A stretch of 64,000 bases of DNA from assembly GCF_034424375.1 (NCBI RefSeq), contig NZ_CP139965.1, forward strand, positions 992,001-1,056,000, given 5' to 3'. Made by a program: the position numbers and the translations under genes. This DNA comes from Paraburkholderia kururiensis. Its GTDB lineage: Bacteria; Pseudomonadota; Gammaproteobacteria; Burkholderiales; Burkholderiaceae. The notes below the pieces were generated by a model, which made no database searches, had not been told where the DNA came from, and saw only the letters and a list, made by a program, of their open reading frames with translations. Below are positions 54,286 to 63,047 of this stretch, one piece after another; the first letter of the stretch is position 1, and each line of letters begins with the position of its first letter.

Positions 54286-55158
54286 ATGCTGAAACCCGAA
54301 GTCGATAGCCTCGTTCCCCACGTCCCGTTCAATCGACGCACGTTCATCAAGGCCGCGCTGGGCTCCGGCTTTGCGGCGGCCGTGCTGCCCGTGTCGGCCC
54401 AAACCATCCACACCGACAGCGAAGGGCTGGAAGCCGGCGAGGTGGGCGTTCATTCGGGCGACACGCTCGTGCCGGCGTACCGCGCGCAGCCCAAGGGCAA
54501 GAGGCATTTGCCGGTGATCGTGGTTGTGCATGAAATCTTCGGCGTGCACGAACATATTGCCGACGTCTGCCGCCGCTTCGCGAAGCTCGGTTATCTGGCA
54601 GTCGCGCCCGACCTCTACGTTCGCGAGGGCGATGCATCGAAGTACCCGACCATCCAGCAGCTAGATGAGCACATCGTCAGCAAGGTGCCCGACGAACAGG
54701 TCATGGCCGACCTCGATGCGACCGTGGCCTGGGCCGGCGAACATGGCGGCGACCTCACGCGGCTGGGCCTGACCGGTTTCTGCTGGGGCGGGCGCATTGC
54801 GTGGCTCTACGCCGAGCACAATCCGAAGCTGAAGGCAGCCGTAGCGTGGTACGGGCGCCTCGTGGGCGACCATACCGCGATGACGCCGGCCAATCCGATC
54901 GATCGCGTTGCGGACCTGCGCGTGCCGGTGCTCGGCCTCTACGGCCGCCAGGATTCAAGCATTCCTCAGGACACCATCGAACAGATGAAGCAGGCGCTCG
55001 CTCATGCGTCGGAGCCGGCGCGTGAATCGCAGTTCGTGGTCTACGACGACGCGGGGCATGCGTTTTTTGCGGACTATCGGCCGAGCTATCGCAAGGCCGA
55101 CGCGGAGGATGGCTGGCGCCGTGCACTCGCCTGGTTCAAGGAGCACGGTGTGGCTTGA
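54286..55158 (+). CDS. Tat-exported dienelactone hydrolase family protein
   Basis: A 290-residue alpha/beta hydrolase. An RRTFIK motif (residues 17-22, after a short lead) followed by AALGSGFAAAVLPVSAQT is a twin-arginine signal, so the enzyme should reach the periplasm folded. The catalytic residues of the dienelactone hydrolase type are present: Cys166 in GFCWGGR, Asp223 in YGRQDSSIPQ, His258 in DAGHAFFADYR, and Glu83 in HEIFGVHEH. The substrate is unknown; many such proteins are not true dienelactone hydrolases. An AAGGAG ribosome site precedes ATG 54286. Confidence 0.87.
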   Translation: MLKPEVDSLVPHVPFNRRTFIKAALGSGFAAAVLPVSAQTIHTDSEGLEAGEVGVHSGDTLVPAYRAQPKGKRHLPVIVVVHEIFGVHEHIADVCRRFAKLGYLAVAPDLYVREGDASKYPTIQQLDEHIVSKVPDEQVMADLDATVAWAGEHGGDLTRLGLTGFCWGGRIAWLYAEHNPKLKAAVAWYGRLVGDHTAMTPANPIDRVADLRVPVLGLYGRQDSSIPQDTIEQMKQALAHASEPARESQFVVYDDAGHAFFADYRPSYRKADAEDGWRRALAWFKEHGVA

Positions 55159-55170
55159 GATGAGTTGGAT

Positions 55171-55191
55171 GCGCGAGCCGGTGACTCGCGC
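55171..55191. terminator. Hairpin between convergent hydrolase and sulfurtransferase genes
   Basis: GCGCGAG (55171-55177) and CTCGCGC (55185-55191): a perfect 7-bp stem with a 7-base loop, 12 bases after the hydrolase stop. No T-tract. Confidence 0.35.
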
Positions 55192-55261
55192 TCCAGGGAG
55201 GACCGCGGGTTGGTGTTGCCACCGCGGCTATTTCCGAAACGGTTCGCGCAGCGTTCAGGCG

Positions 55262-56131
55262 TCAGGGATTCGGCCCGGTCGCAACCGGGCGCGACGCGTC
55301 CGCGCACCACTCGCTCCACGACCCTGGATAGAGCGTGGCGCCGTGCAACCCCGCCACTTCCATCGCAAGCGCGTTGTGGCACGCCGTGACGCCGGAACCG
55401 CACTGCAGCACGACGTGGTCCGGGGCGGTGCCCGCGAGCAGCGCCGCGAAGTCCTCGCGCAACGTGTGGGCGGACTTGAAGCGTCCGTCGGCGCCCAGGT
55501 TGTCCTTGAAGAAGCGGTTGAGCGCGCCCGGAATGTGGCCGCTGACCGGATCGATGGTTTCGTTTTCGCCGCGATAGCGGTCCGGCGAACGGGCGTCGAT
55601 CACGAGCTGTTCGCGTTGGGCCAGATTGCGCAGCAGGGCTTGTGCGTCCACGGTGGACTGCAGCGGCGCGCCGGCCTTGAAAGTGCCTTGGGCGGCGGGT
55701 GCGGCGTCCTTCGTGAGCGGCAACCCGGCGGCTTCCCAGGCCTGCAGCCCGCCGTCGAGGAGCGCCACGGAATCGTGGCCGAGCCAGCGCAGCAGCCACC
55801 AGAGGCGCGCGGCAAAGGCGCCGCCCTGCGCGTCGTACGCGACCACCTGCTGGCCTTCGTTCAGCCCGTTTGCGGCGAGCGTATCGACGAGCTTTGCGCG
55901 ATCGGGCAGCGGGTGACGTCCATTGCCGCCGGACTTCGTACCCGAGAGATCGCGATCCAGATGCAGATAACGCGCGCCGGGCAAATGACCGGCGGCATAG
56001 GCGGCTTCGCCGGAAGCGGGGTCGGCGAGGTCGAAGCGGCAGTCGAAGATCAGCACGCTGCCGGGCGCCGCATCCAGCCGTTCCTTGAGGTTCGCGGCGG
56101 AGATCAGCGTGGTGTAGTGAGTGTGAGGCAT
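55262..56131 (-). CDS. sseA: 3-mercaptopyruvate sulfurtransferase-like protein
   Basis: A 289-residue protein with two rhodanese domains. The N-terminal domain lacks the catalytic Cys (ending in YDAQGGAFAARLWWLL). The C-terminal domain has Cys244 in QCGSGVTACHN, the CGSGVTA loop typical of mercaptopyruvate sulfurtransferase rather than thiosulfate sulfurtransferase. It transfers sulfur from mercaptopyruvate to thiol or cyanide acceptors. I set the start at ATG 56131 (MPHTHYTTLISAANL); a longer open frame is not supported. On the same strand as the Rieske gene but behind a terminator. Confidence 0.88.
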   Translation of the reverse strand: MPHTHYTTLISAANLKERLDAAPGSVLIFDCRFDLADPASGEAAYAAGHLPGARYLHLDRDLSGTKSGGNGRHPLPDRAKLVDTLAANGLNEGQQVVAYDAQGGAFAARLWWLLRWLGHDSVALLDGGLQAWEAAGLPLTKDAAPAAQGTFKAGAPLQSTVDAQALLRNLAQREQLVIDARSPDRYRGENETIDPVSGHIPGALNRFFKDNLGADGRFKSAHTLREDFAALLAGTAPDHVVLQCGSGVTACHNALAMEVAGLHGATLYPGSWSEWCADASRPVATGPNP

Positions 56132-56245
56132 GACGGCTCCTGGGGCATGGCGCGGGCCTGAAGTTCGCCTGAAGCCGGCTCGACGTGGAGTCGAACCTGG
56201 CTTGACGTCGGTTGATGCAGGCCCGCCGGATGCCGCCAGTCTAAA

Positions 56246-56274
56246 CAAAAAAAGACGGGCGAGAGCCCGTCTTT
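56246..56274 (-). terminator. Rho-independent terminator of the Rieske oxygenase gene
   Basis: On the minus strand AAAGACGGGC pairs with GCCCGTCTTT (arms at 56274-56265 and 56260-56251, GAGA loop), and the following run of T's comes from the A-run at 56246-56253. A strong terminator, 54 bases after the Rieske stop. Confidence 0.9.
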
Positions 56275-56327
56275 CCATGGAGCCTTGCCGCGCATCGGCC
56301 ATTCGTCGATGCGCGGCGGGCGGTGCC

Positions 56328-57434
56328 TCAGATGTCGCCCAACTGCGCGCGCAGGAACTCGTGGAAGTGCTGCATGCCGTCTTCCATCGGGCTTTGGTAA
56401 GGGCCCACCTGCGATTCGCCGCGCTCGTACAGCGCACGGCGGCCGGCGTCCATCCGCTCGGCGATTTCGTCGTCTTCGCGGGCCGTCTCCATATAAGCGG
56501 CGCGTTCGGCCTCCACGAAGTCGCGCTCGAACAGCACGATTTCCTCGGGGTAATAGAACTCCACGATGTTCGTGGTCTTCTGCGGGCCGCGCGGAATGAG
56601 CCACGAGACGACGAGCACGTGCGGATACCACTCGATCATGATGCCCGGGTAGTACACCATCCAGATGGCGCCGAACTCGGGCGGCTCGCCGCCGCGAAAA
56701 CGCAGCACTTCGTCGTGCCACTTCCGGTACGTCGCGCTGCCCGGCTTGCCGAGGCCGCTATGCACGCCAACGGTCTGCACGCTGTACCAGTCGCCGAATT
56801 CCCAGCGCAGGTCGTCGCAGGAGACGAAGCTGCCGAGGCCCGGATGGAACGGCACGACGTGATAGTCCTCGAGGTACACCTCGATGAACGTCTTCCAGTT
56901 GTAGTTGCACTCGTGGATTTCGGCGTGATCGAACATGTAGTCCGAAAAGTCGAAGTGCTTCGCCGGCCCGAGGTTCGCCAGGTCTTTTGCCACGTCGCGA
57001 CCGCCCGACTCGAACAGCAGGCCGTGCCAGTTCTGCAGCGGCGTGGCGTTGAGATTGAGGCACGGCTTGTCGGCGAAGTGCGGCGCGCCGAGCAGTTGTC
57101 CGTTCAGGTCGTAAGTCCAGCGGTGCAGCGGGCAGACGATGTTCTCGGTCTGGCCCCGGCCGTTGAGCATGATGGCCTGCCGGTGGCGGCAGACGTTCGA
57201 GAGCAACTCGATCTGAGCTTGCTGGTTCCGGACGAGCACGCGCCCTTCGCCTTCGCCAGGTAAGGCGAAATAACTCCCCTTCTCGGGCACCATGAGTTCG
57301 TGCCCGACGTAGCGGGGGCCCTGCTGGAAGAGTGTTGCGATTTCGCGCTCGTGAAGCGCCTGATCAAAGTAAGCCGTGACTGGCAGCTGGCTGTGGATGG
57401 ACTTCAGCTGCAATGCATTGCTCAGATTGGACAT
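56328..57434 (-). CDS. Rieske non-heme iron oxygenase, alpha-subunit type
   Basis: A 368-residue protein. The Rieske [2Fe-2S] motif is present as Cys-x-His (NVCRHRQAI) and Cys-x2-His (VCPLHRW) 16 residues later. The mononuclear iron site shows the EDYHVVPFHPGL pattern with two His, and a late Asp is likely. No beta subunit, ferredoxin or reductase gene is next to it, so electron donors must come from elsewhere. The substrate is unknown. The start ATG 57434 (MSNLSNALQLKSIHSQ) has GGAGTGGGA upstream; an ORF start at 57587 is rejected. Single gene with its own strong terminator. Confidence 0.87.
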   Translation of the reverse strand: MSNLSNALQLKSIHSQLPVTAYFDQALHEREIATLFQQGPRYVGHELMVPEKGSYFALPGEGEGRVLVRNQQAQIELLSNVCRHRQAIMLNGRGQTENIVCPLHRWTYDLNGQLLGAPHFADKPCLNLNATPLQNWHGLLFESGGRDVAKDLANLGPAKHFDFSDYMFDHAEIHECNYNWKTFIEVYLEDYHVVPFHPGLGSFVSCDDLRWEFGDWYSVQTVGVHSGLGKPGSATYRKWHDEVLRFRGGEPPEFGAIWMVYYPGIMIEWYPHVLVVSWLIPRGPQKTTNIVEFYYPEEIVLFERDFVEAERAAYMETAREDDEIAERMDAGRRALYERGESQVGPYQSPMEDGMQHFHEFLRAQLGDI

Positions 57435-57684
57435 TCCCACTCCCGATGAAGACGTGAAAGCAGTGAACAACCCAACCATCGAAGGTTCGACGAAGGTTCG
57501 ATTTAGGGAGCCGGCGATTATACCCGTTTCCCCCTTCTGGGGAAGACTAAGTGCCTGATTTGGGTCAAATTTGTCCCTGGAGTTCAAATTTTCGGAGCGG
57601 ACGTGAGGGATTCCTGTTACACGCCGGCTTGTGGCTGTAAGGGGACAGGAGCCGGCGTGCGGGTCGGAAATAACGCTTTTGCCG

Positions 57685-57690
57685 TAGAAT
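57685..57690 (+). promoter_or_regulatory. -10 box of the xseB-ispA-dxs transcript
   Basis: TAGAAT, 31 bases before the xseB start at 57722. The overlapping ATG at 57689 cannot be a start if this box is used. The -35 is poor. The rest of the 287-base gap upstream belongs to the divergent Rieske promoter; I see no other elements. Confidence 0.5.
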
Positions 57691-57721
57691 GTCCGACTTG
57701 TTTCAAATTTGCGACCACCTC

Positions 57722-58027
57722 ATGGCCAAAACCGCACCGAAGGATGCTGCCGCGTCCGTCGAGGACAACGGCGGCGCGCCGCTGCCGGATAACTACGAGG
57801 CGGCGCTCGCAGAACTCGAAGGGCTCGTGGCGCGGATGGAGAGCGGCAACCTGAGCCTCGAGGAATCGCTCTCTGCGTACCGGCGCGGGGCCGCGCTCGT
57901 CGCGTTCTGCCAGCAACAGCTGGAGAAGGTGGAGCAGCAGGTCCGCGTGCTCGACGGCGAGACGCTGCGTCCCGTGCCCCTCAATACGACTGGAAATGCA
58001 GCCCAAGAGGCAGACGACGATCTATGA
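57722..58027 (+). CDS. xseB: Exodeoxyribonuclease VII small subunit
   Basis: A 101-residue protein with the XseB two-helix domain: NYEAALAELEGLVARMESGN, LSLEESLSAYRRGAALVAFC, QQQLEKVEQQVRVLDGETL. It binds XseA to form exonuclease VII. The ATG 57722 (MAKTAPKDAAAS) is used because the in-frame ATG at 57689 overlaps a -10 box. TGA overlaps the ispA ATG as ATGA. Confidence 0.93.
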   Translation: MAKTAPKDAAASVEDNGGAPLPDNYEAALAELEGLVARMESGNLSLEESLSAYRRGAALVAFCQQQLEKVEQQVRVLDGETLRPVPLNTTGNAAQEADDDL

Positions 58028-58905
58028 CTTTTGAACAGTGGACCCGCGCGGTGCTCAAGCGGGTCGAAGCGGCCCTCGAACACTATTTGCCGTCCGAAAA
58101 GACTGTCCCCGAACAACTGCACGAAGCCATGCGCTACGCCGTGCTGGGCGGAGGCAAGCGGGTCCGGCCCTTGCTGTGCCATGCAGCGGGCGAACTGACG
58201 GGCGCACGGGCGGAATGCCTCGACGCGGCGGCCGTATCGCTGGAGATGATCCACGTCTATTCGCTCGTGCATGACGACATGCCGTGCATGGACGACGACG
58301 CGCTTCGCCGCGGTAAGCCCACGGTTCACGTGAAATACGACGAACCCACCGCGCTGCTCGTCGGGGACGCGCTGCAGTCGCAGGCTTTCATCACGCTGAC
58401 GGCCGATGTGCTGAGCCCCGCGCAACAGGCGTCGCTCGTGCGCGAACTGGCGGTGGCGAGCGGTTCGGTGGGCATGGCGGGCGGCCAGGCCATCGACCTC
58501 GCAAGCGTGGGCCACGCGCTCGCGCGGCCCCAGCTGGAAACGATGCACCGGATGAAGACGGGCGCGCTGCTGCGCGCCTCCGTACGCATGGGCGCGCTCG
58601 CGGGCGAAGCGCCCGGGACCGACGCCCTGAAGTCGCTCGATGCCTATGCGGCCGCCGTGGGTCTCGCGTTTCAGGTGGTTGACGACATTCTCGACGTCAC
58701 GACCGACTCCGCGACGCTCGGCAAAACGGCCGGAAAGGACGCGAAGGACGGCAAGCCGACCTACGTGTCGATCATCGGACTCGACGCATCGCGCGCGCTG
58801 GCACAACAGCTGCGCCACGATGCCCACGCTGCGCTCACGCCGTTCGGCGCACGCGCGCAGCGTCTTGCAGAACTCGCTGACCTGGTGGTGGACCGGGTCA
58901 GCTGA
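58024..58905 (+). CDS. ispA: (2E,6E)-farnesyl diphosphate synthase
   Basis: A 293-residue prenyl transferase that condenses IPP with DMAPP and GPP to farnesyl diphosphate. Seen: the first Asp-rich motif HDDMPCMDDDALRRGKPTVH, the second FQVVDDILDVTTDSATLGK (DDILD), and GGGKRVRPLL with the basic residues. Its ATG overlaps the xseB stop. The coupling xseB-ispA-dxs is common in proteobacteria. Confidence 0.95.
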   Translation: MTFEQWTRAVLKRVEAALEHYLPSEKTVPEQLHEAMRYAVLGGGKRVRPLLCHAAGELTGARAECLDAAAVSLEMIHVYSLVHDDMPCMDDDALRRGKPTVHVKYDEPTALLVGDALQSQAFITLTADVLSPAQQASLVRELAVASGSVGMAGGQAIDLASVGHALARPQLETMHRMKTGALLRASVRMGALAGEAPGTDALKSLDAYAAAVGLAFQVVDDILDVTTDSATLGKTAGKDAKDGKPTYVSIIGLDASRALAQQLRHDAHAALTPFGARAQRLAELADLVVDRVS

Positions 58906-59004
58906 ACGCGAAAGCCCGCCGCCGCGCATGAAACGACTGGAACAACGTTACGGGTATGCGCGAAGAAAGTGCGGGCGCGTAAGTTTTCCTACAATGGAAC
59001 GACG

Positions 59005-60912
59005 ATGTACGACTTGCTGAAAACCATTGACGATCCTGCGGATTTACGCCGGCTCGATCGCCGTCAGTTGCAGCCGCTTGCGGACGAGCTGCGTGCCTTC
59101 GTGCTCGATAGCGTGTCGCAGACCGGCGGCCACCTGTCGTCCAACCTCGGGACGGTCGAGCTGACGATCGCACTGCACTACGTGTTCGACACGCCGCGCG
59201 ATCGCATCGTCTGGGATGTCGGGCATCAGACCTATCCCCATAAGATTCTCACTGGCCGTCGCGACCAGATGCACACGCTGCGGCAGTTCGGCGGCATCTC
59301 GGGCTTTCCGCGCCGCACCGAATCCGAATACGACACGTTCGGCACCGCGCATTCCAGCACGTCTATTTCGGCGGCGCTCGGCATGGCGGTCGCGAGCCAG
59401 CGGCAAGGCGACAACCGCTACGCGATCGCCGTGATCGGCGACGGTGCGATGACGGCCGGCATGGCCTTCGAGGCCATGAACAATGCGGGCGTCATGGAAG
59501 ACGTGCCGCTGCTCGTCATCCTCAACGACAACGACATGTCGATCTCGCCGCCCGTTGGCGCGCTCAACCGCCATCTGGCGCGTCTCATGTCGGGCCGCTT
59601 CTACGCCGCGGCGCGCGCGGGCGTGGAGCGTGTGCTGCGCGTGGCGCCGCCCATGCTCGACCTCGCCCGCAAGCTCGAAGAACACGCGAAGGGCATGCTC
59701 GTGCCGGCCACGCTGTTCGAGGAGTTCGGCTTCAACTACATCGGTCCCATCGATGGTCACGACCTCGATTCGCTGATCCCCACGTTGCAGAACATCAAGG
59801 AACTGCGTGGTCCGCAGTTCCTGCACGTGGTCACGAAGAAGGGCCAGGGCTACAAGCTGGCCGAAGCGGACCCCGTGCTCTATCACGGTCCGGGCAAGTT
59901 CAATCCGGCCGAGGGCATCAAGCCGTCGGCGTCGCCCGGCAAGAAGACGTACACGCAGGTGTTCGGCGAATGGCTGTGCGACGCGGCTGAACTCGATTCG
60001 CGCGTGATCGGCATTACGCCTGCCATGCGCGAAGGCTCGGGTCTCGTGGAGTTCGAGAAGCGCTTCCCGGACCGCTACTTCGACGTGGGCATCGCTGAGC
60101 AGCATGCGGTTACGTTCGCCGGCGGGCTCGCGGCTGAAGGGCTCAAGCCGGTGGTCGCGATCTACTCGACCTTCCTGCAGCGCGCCTACGACCAACTGAT
60201 TCACGACGTGGCGTTGCAGAACCTGCCGGTGGTCTTCGCGATCGACCGTGCGGGCCTCGTCGGCGCAGACGGCGCCACTCACGCGGGCGCGTACGACCTC
60301 GCGTTCCTGCGCTGCATCCCGAACATGACGGTGATGGCGGCGTCCGACGAAAACGAGTGCCGCCAGATGCTGTACACGGCGCTTCAGCAGTCGAACCCGA
60401 CGGCCGTGCGCTACCCGCGCGGCGCCGGCACAGGCGTGGCCACCGTCAAGCAGATGACGACCATTCCGCTCGGCAAGGGCGAGATTCGTCGCGAGACGTC
60501 GCAGCCGTCCGGCAAGCGCGTTGCCATCCTCGCGTTCGGCACGATGGTGGCGCCTTCGCTGGCTGCCGCGGAAGAACTGGACGCCACTGTGGCTAACATG
60601 CGCTTCGTGAAGCCGGTCGACGCCGAGCTGGTGCGCCGCCTCGCCGAGACGCACGATGCCATCGTGACCGTGGAAGAAGGCTGCGTGATGGGCGGCGCAG
60701 GTTCGGCTTGCGTCGAAGCCCTGCTGGAGAGTGGGGTTATCAAGCCCGTACTACAATTGGGCCTCCCCGACCGCTTCATCGACCACGGCGACCCGGCCAG
60801 GCTGCTGGCCGGCTGTGGGCTGGATGCCGCAGGCATCGCGAAGTCGATTTGCGAACGATTCCTCGATCACGCGAGCGGCGCTGCCGGCAAGTCGGTCAAG
60901 CGCGTAGCGTGA
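59005..60912 (+). CDS. dxs: 1-deoxy-D-xylulose-5-phosphate synthase
   Basis: A 635-residue thiamine diphosphate enzyme. It makes 1-deoxyxylulose 5-phosphate from pyruvate and glyceraldehyde 3-phosphate in the MEP pathway. Seen: GHQTYPHKILTGRRDQMHTL, the TPP-binding GDGAMTAGMAFEAMNNAG, DRAGLVGADGATHAGAYDLA, and C-terminal transketolase domain (VTVEEGCVMGGAGSACVEAL). Start ATG 59005 (MYDLLKTIDDPADLRR); an in-frame ATG at 58969 would add 12 residues. A TACAAT at 58990-58995 may be an extra promoter. The MEP and FPP genes here feed isoprenoid synthesis. Confidence 0.97.
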   Translation: MYDLLKTIDDPADLRRLDRRQLQPLADELRAFVLDSVSQTGGHLSSNLGTVELTIALHYVFDTPRDRIVWDVGHQTYPHKILTGRRDQMHTLRQFGGISGFPRRTESEYDTFGTAHSSTSISAALGMAVASQRQGDNRYAIAVIGDGAMTAGMAFEAMNNAGVMEDVPLLVILNDNDMSISPPVGALNRHLARLMSGRFYAAARAGVERVLRVAPPMLDLARKLEEHAKGMLVPATLFEEFGFNYIGPIDGHDLDSLIPTLQNIKELRGPQFLHVVTKKGQGYKLAEADPVLYHGPGKFNPAEGIKPSASPGKKTYTQVFGEWLCDAAELDSRVIGITPAMREGSGLVEFEKRFPDRYFDVGIAEQHAVTFAGGLAAEGLKPVVAIYSTFLQRAYDQLIHDVALQNLPVVFAIDRAGLVGADGATHAGAYDLAFLRCIPNMTVMAASDENECRQMLYTALQQSNPTAVRYPRGAGTGVATVKQMTTIPLGKGEIRRETSQPSGKRVAILAFGTMVAPSLAAAEELDATVANMRFVKPVDAELVRRLAETHDAIVTVEEGCVMGGAGSACVEALLESGVIKPVLQLGLPDRFIDHGDPARLLAGCGLDAAGIAKSICERFLDHASGAAGKSVKRVA

Positions 60913-60955
60913 GATCGGAGCGGTCGTCGAGGGTATAGCGACTCCCGTTTCAACC

Positions 60956-61008
60956 GACAGGTCACGAGACCTGTCTGGCAAAACGCCGGCGTGCTGCCGG
61001 CGTTTGCC
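60956..61008 (+). promoter_or_regulatory. Tandem hairpins in the folE2 leader
   Basis: Two perfect hairpins follow the dxs stop. First: GACAGGT (60956-60962) / ACCTGTC (60969-60975), 6-base loop. Second: AAACGCCGGC (60981-60990) / GCCGGCGTTT (60996-61005), 5-base loop, extended by GGC/GCC with one bulged A. They lie 40 bases before the folE2 ATG. They may be the dxs 3' end or a regulatory leader. No T-tract follows. Confidence 0.5.
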
Positions 61009-61047
61009 TTTGCGCGCCCGGATTTGCGCGCCATTGAGGACAACAAG

Positions 61048-61854
61048 ATGAACCAGATGAACCCCGCCTTCGTGATGCCCGACGTGCAGAGCACGGTGGA
61101 CACACGGCAGATTCCGATCCAGCGGGTGGGCGTGAAGGCGGTGCGCCATCCGTTGACGGTGCGCACGGGCAGCGGCGAAGCGCAGCCGACCGTCGGCGTG
61201 TGGAATCTCGACGTTCATCTGCCGGCGCATCAGAAGGGCACGCACATGTCGCGGTTCGTCGCTTTGCTCGAAGAGAACCGTGAGCCGCTGGAGCCCGCCA
61301 CGTTTCGCCGGATGCTGGCGGCGATGCTGCAGAAGCTGGAAGCGGACGCGGGACGTATCGAAGTGTCGTTCCCGTACTTCGTGAAGAAGGTGGCGCCTGT
61401 CTCGGGCGTGGAAAGCCTGCTCGACTACGAGGTGACGCTCACAGGCGATGCGCGCAACGGCGAGACGCGGCTTTTCCTGAAAGTGCTCGTGCCCGTGACG
61501 AGCTTGTGCCCGTGCTCCAAGAAGATCTCCGAATACGGCGCCCACAACCAGCGCTCGCATGTGACGATCAGCGCCGAATTGGCCGGCGACCTCGCGCCGG
61601 AAGAACTGATCGCCATCGCGGAAGAAGAAGCGTCGTGCGAACTGTGGGGGCTGCTCAAGCGCCCGGACGAGAAGTTCGTGACCGAACGCGCCTACGAGAA
61701 TCCCAAGTTCGTCGAAGATCTCGTGCGCGATGTGGCGCAGCGCCTGAACGACGATGCGCGCGTGGTGGCGTACACGCTCGAAGCGGAGAACTTCGAGTCG
61801 ATTCACAACCACAGCGCTTACGCGGTGATCGAGCACGACAAGCGTATTGCCTGA
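61048..61854 (+). CDS. folE2: GTP cyclohydrolase FolE2 (type IB)
   Basis: A 268-residue GTP cyclohydrolase of the zinc-independent type, which makes dihydroneopterin triphosphate for folate (or queuosine) synthesis. Seen: VGVWNLDVHLPAHQKGTHMS, VTSLCPCSKKISEYGAHNQR with the metal-binding Cys of CPCS, and LEAENFESIHNHSAYAVIEH. In many bacteria folE2 is induced under zinc limitation by Zur; I see no clear Zur box but a structured leader (60956-61008). The start ATG 61048 (MNQMNPAFVMPDVQ) has GAGGACAA upstream. A stop-overlapping hairpin follows. Confidence 0.93.
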   Translation: MNQMNPAFVMPDVQSTVDTRQIPIQRVGVKAVRHPLTVRTGSGEAQPTVGVWNLDVHLPAHQKGTHMSRFVALLEENREPLEPATFRRMLAAMLQKLEADAGRIEVSFPYFVKKVAPVSGVESLLDYEVTLTGDARNGETRLFLKVLVPVTSLCPCSKKISEYGAHNQRSHVTISAELAGDLAPEELIAIAEEEASCELWGLLKRPDEKFVTERAYENPKFVEDLVRDVAQRLNDDARVVAYTLEAENFESIHNHSAYAVIEHDKRIA

Positions 61855-61869
61855 GGCTCCTCGCCTCAG
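61851..61869. terminator. Hairpin between convergent folE2 and tsaD genes
   Basis: CTGAGGC (61851-61857) and GCCTCAG (61863-61869): a perfect 7-bp stem with a 5-base loop. The folE2 stop TGA (61852-61854) lies in the stem. No T-tract. It probably serves both genes. Confidence 0.45.
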
Positions 61870-61880
61870 ATGTTCCACCG

Positions 61881-62909
61881 CTACTGCTGTGCGAGCGACG
61901 ACAGATCCCAGCGCGGCTTCACGGTGAACGCATAGTCCCGCACCGCCTGGGCCGGCCAGCGCTGAAGCCGCAGCGCGCCGGCCAGCGCGATCATGGCGCC
62001 GTTGTCGGTGCACAGCGCCAGATCGGGGTAGTGCACCTGGAAACCGCGTTTCGTTGCCGCCGCCGACAGCGCTTCGCGCAACTGCCGGTTCGCCCCCACA
62101 CCGCCTGCCACCACGAGCCGCTTGAGCCTGGTTCGCTTGAGAGCCGCCAGCGACTTCGCCGCCAGCACGTCCACCGCGGCATCGACAAAACCGCGTGCGA
62201 TGTCGGCCTTCGCCTGTTCACAGACGTTTCCGCCCAGCCGTTTCACCTGCGTGAGCACGGCCGTCTTCAAACCGCTGAAGCTGAAGTCGAGATCGCCCGA
62301 ATGCAGCATGGGGCGCGGCAGGTCGATGGCGCCCGGCGTGCCGAACTCGGCGAGCCGCGAGACTTCGGGGCCGCCCGGGTAGCCGAGGCCCAGCAGCTTC
62401 GCGGTCTTGTCGAACGCTTCGCCGGCGGCGTCGTCGAGCGTTTCGCCGAGGGTCTCGTAGACGCCGACGTCGGTTACTCGCATGAGCTGGGTATGACCGC
62501 CCGACACGAGCAGCGCGACGAACGGGAACGGCGGCGGCGCATCGACGAGCAGCGGCGAAAGCAGGTGCCCCTCGAGATGATGGATGCCGATGGTGGGCTT
62601 GTCCCACGCCATGGCAAGGGCGTTCGCGATGCTGGCGCCCACGAGCAGCGCACCGGCGAGGCCGGGGCCTTGCGTATAAGCGATGGCGTCGATGTCGCCT
62701 CGCGCGGCGCCTGAACGCTCCAGCACGTCTTCCAGCAGCGGCAGCGCGCGCCGGATATGGTCGCGCGACGCCAGTTCTGGCACCACGCCGCCGTACTCCC
62801 GGTGCATGGCGATCTGCGAATGCAGCGCGTGCGCGAGCAGGCCGCGCCCGGTGTCGTAGAGCGCAAGACCGGTTTCGTCGCAGGAGCTTTCGATGCCGAG
62901 AACGAGCAT
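61881..62909 (-). CDS. tsaD: tRNA threonylcarbamoyladenosine transferase subunit
   Basis: A 342-residue ASKHA-fold protein that transfers threonylcarbamoyl to A37 of ANN-decoding tRNAs. Seen: MLVLGIESSCDETGLALYD, the Fe/Zn-binding IHHLEGHLLSPLLVDAP, VALLVSGGHTQLMRV, and the late LALCTDNGAMIALAGALRL. The start ATG is 62909. It is a monocistronic minus-strand gene, divergent from the flavoprotein at 63048 (138 bases). Confidence 0.96.
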   Translation of the reverse strand: MLVLGIESSCDETGLALYDTGRGLLAHALHSQIAMHREYGGVVPELASRDHIRRALPLLEDVLERSGAARGDIDAIAYTQGPGLAGALLVGASIANALAMAWDKPTIGIHHLEGHLLSPLLVDAPPPFPFVALLVSGGHTQLMRVTDVGVYETLGETLDDAAGEAFDKTAKLLGLGYPGGPEVSRLAEFGTPGAIDLPRPMLHSGDLDFSFSGLKTAVLTQVKRLGGNVCEQAKADIARGFVDAAVDVLAAKSLAALKRTRLKRLVVAGGVGANRQLREALSAAATKRGFQVHYPDLALCTDNGAMIALAGALRLQRWPAQAVRDYAFTVKPRWDLSSLAQQ

Positions 62910-63034
62910 GATTCGATGCGGCGCGCGCGGCGGCCAGGCGATTGCCGGTTCCCGGCGGCGGTGCGGCGCGTAAGCAGAAGTTGGAGGCGAGCCCGAAAGT
63001 ATAGCAGTGCCCAGGAACGGCCACGGGCCGCAGG

Positions 63035-63040
63035 TACAAT
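63035..63040 (+). promoter_or_regulatory. -10 box before the BaiN/HI0933-like gene
   Basis: TACAAT, only 7 bases before the ATG at 63048, so transcription would start at or very near the start codon. The -35 is weak. Confidence 0.35.
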
Positions 63041-63047
63041 GCGCGCC

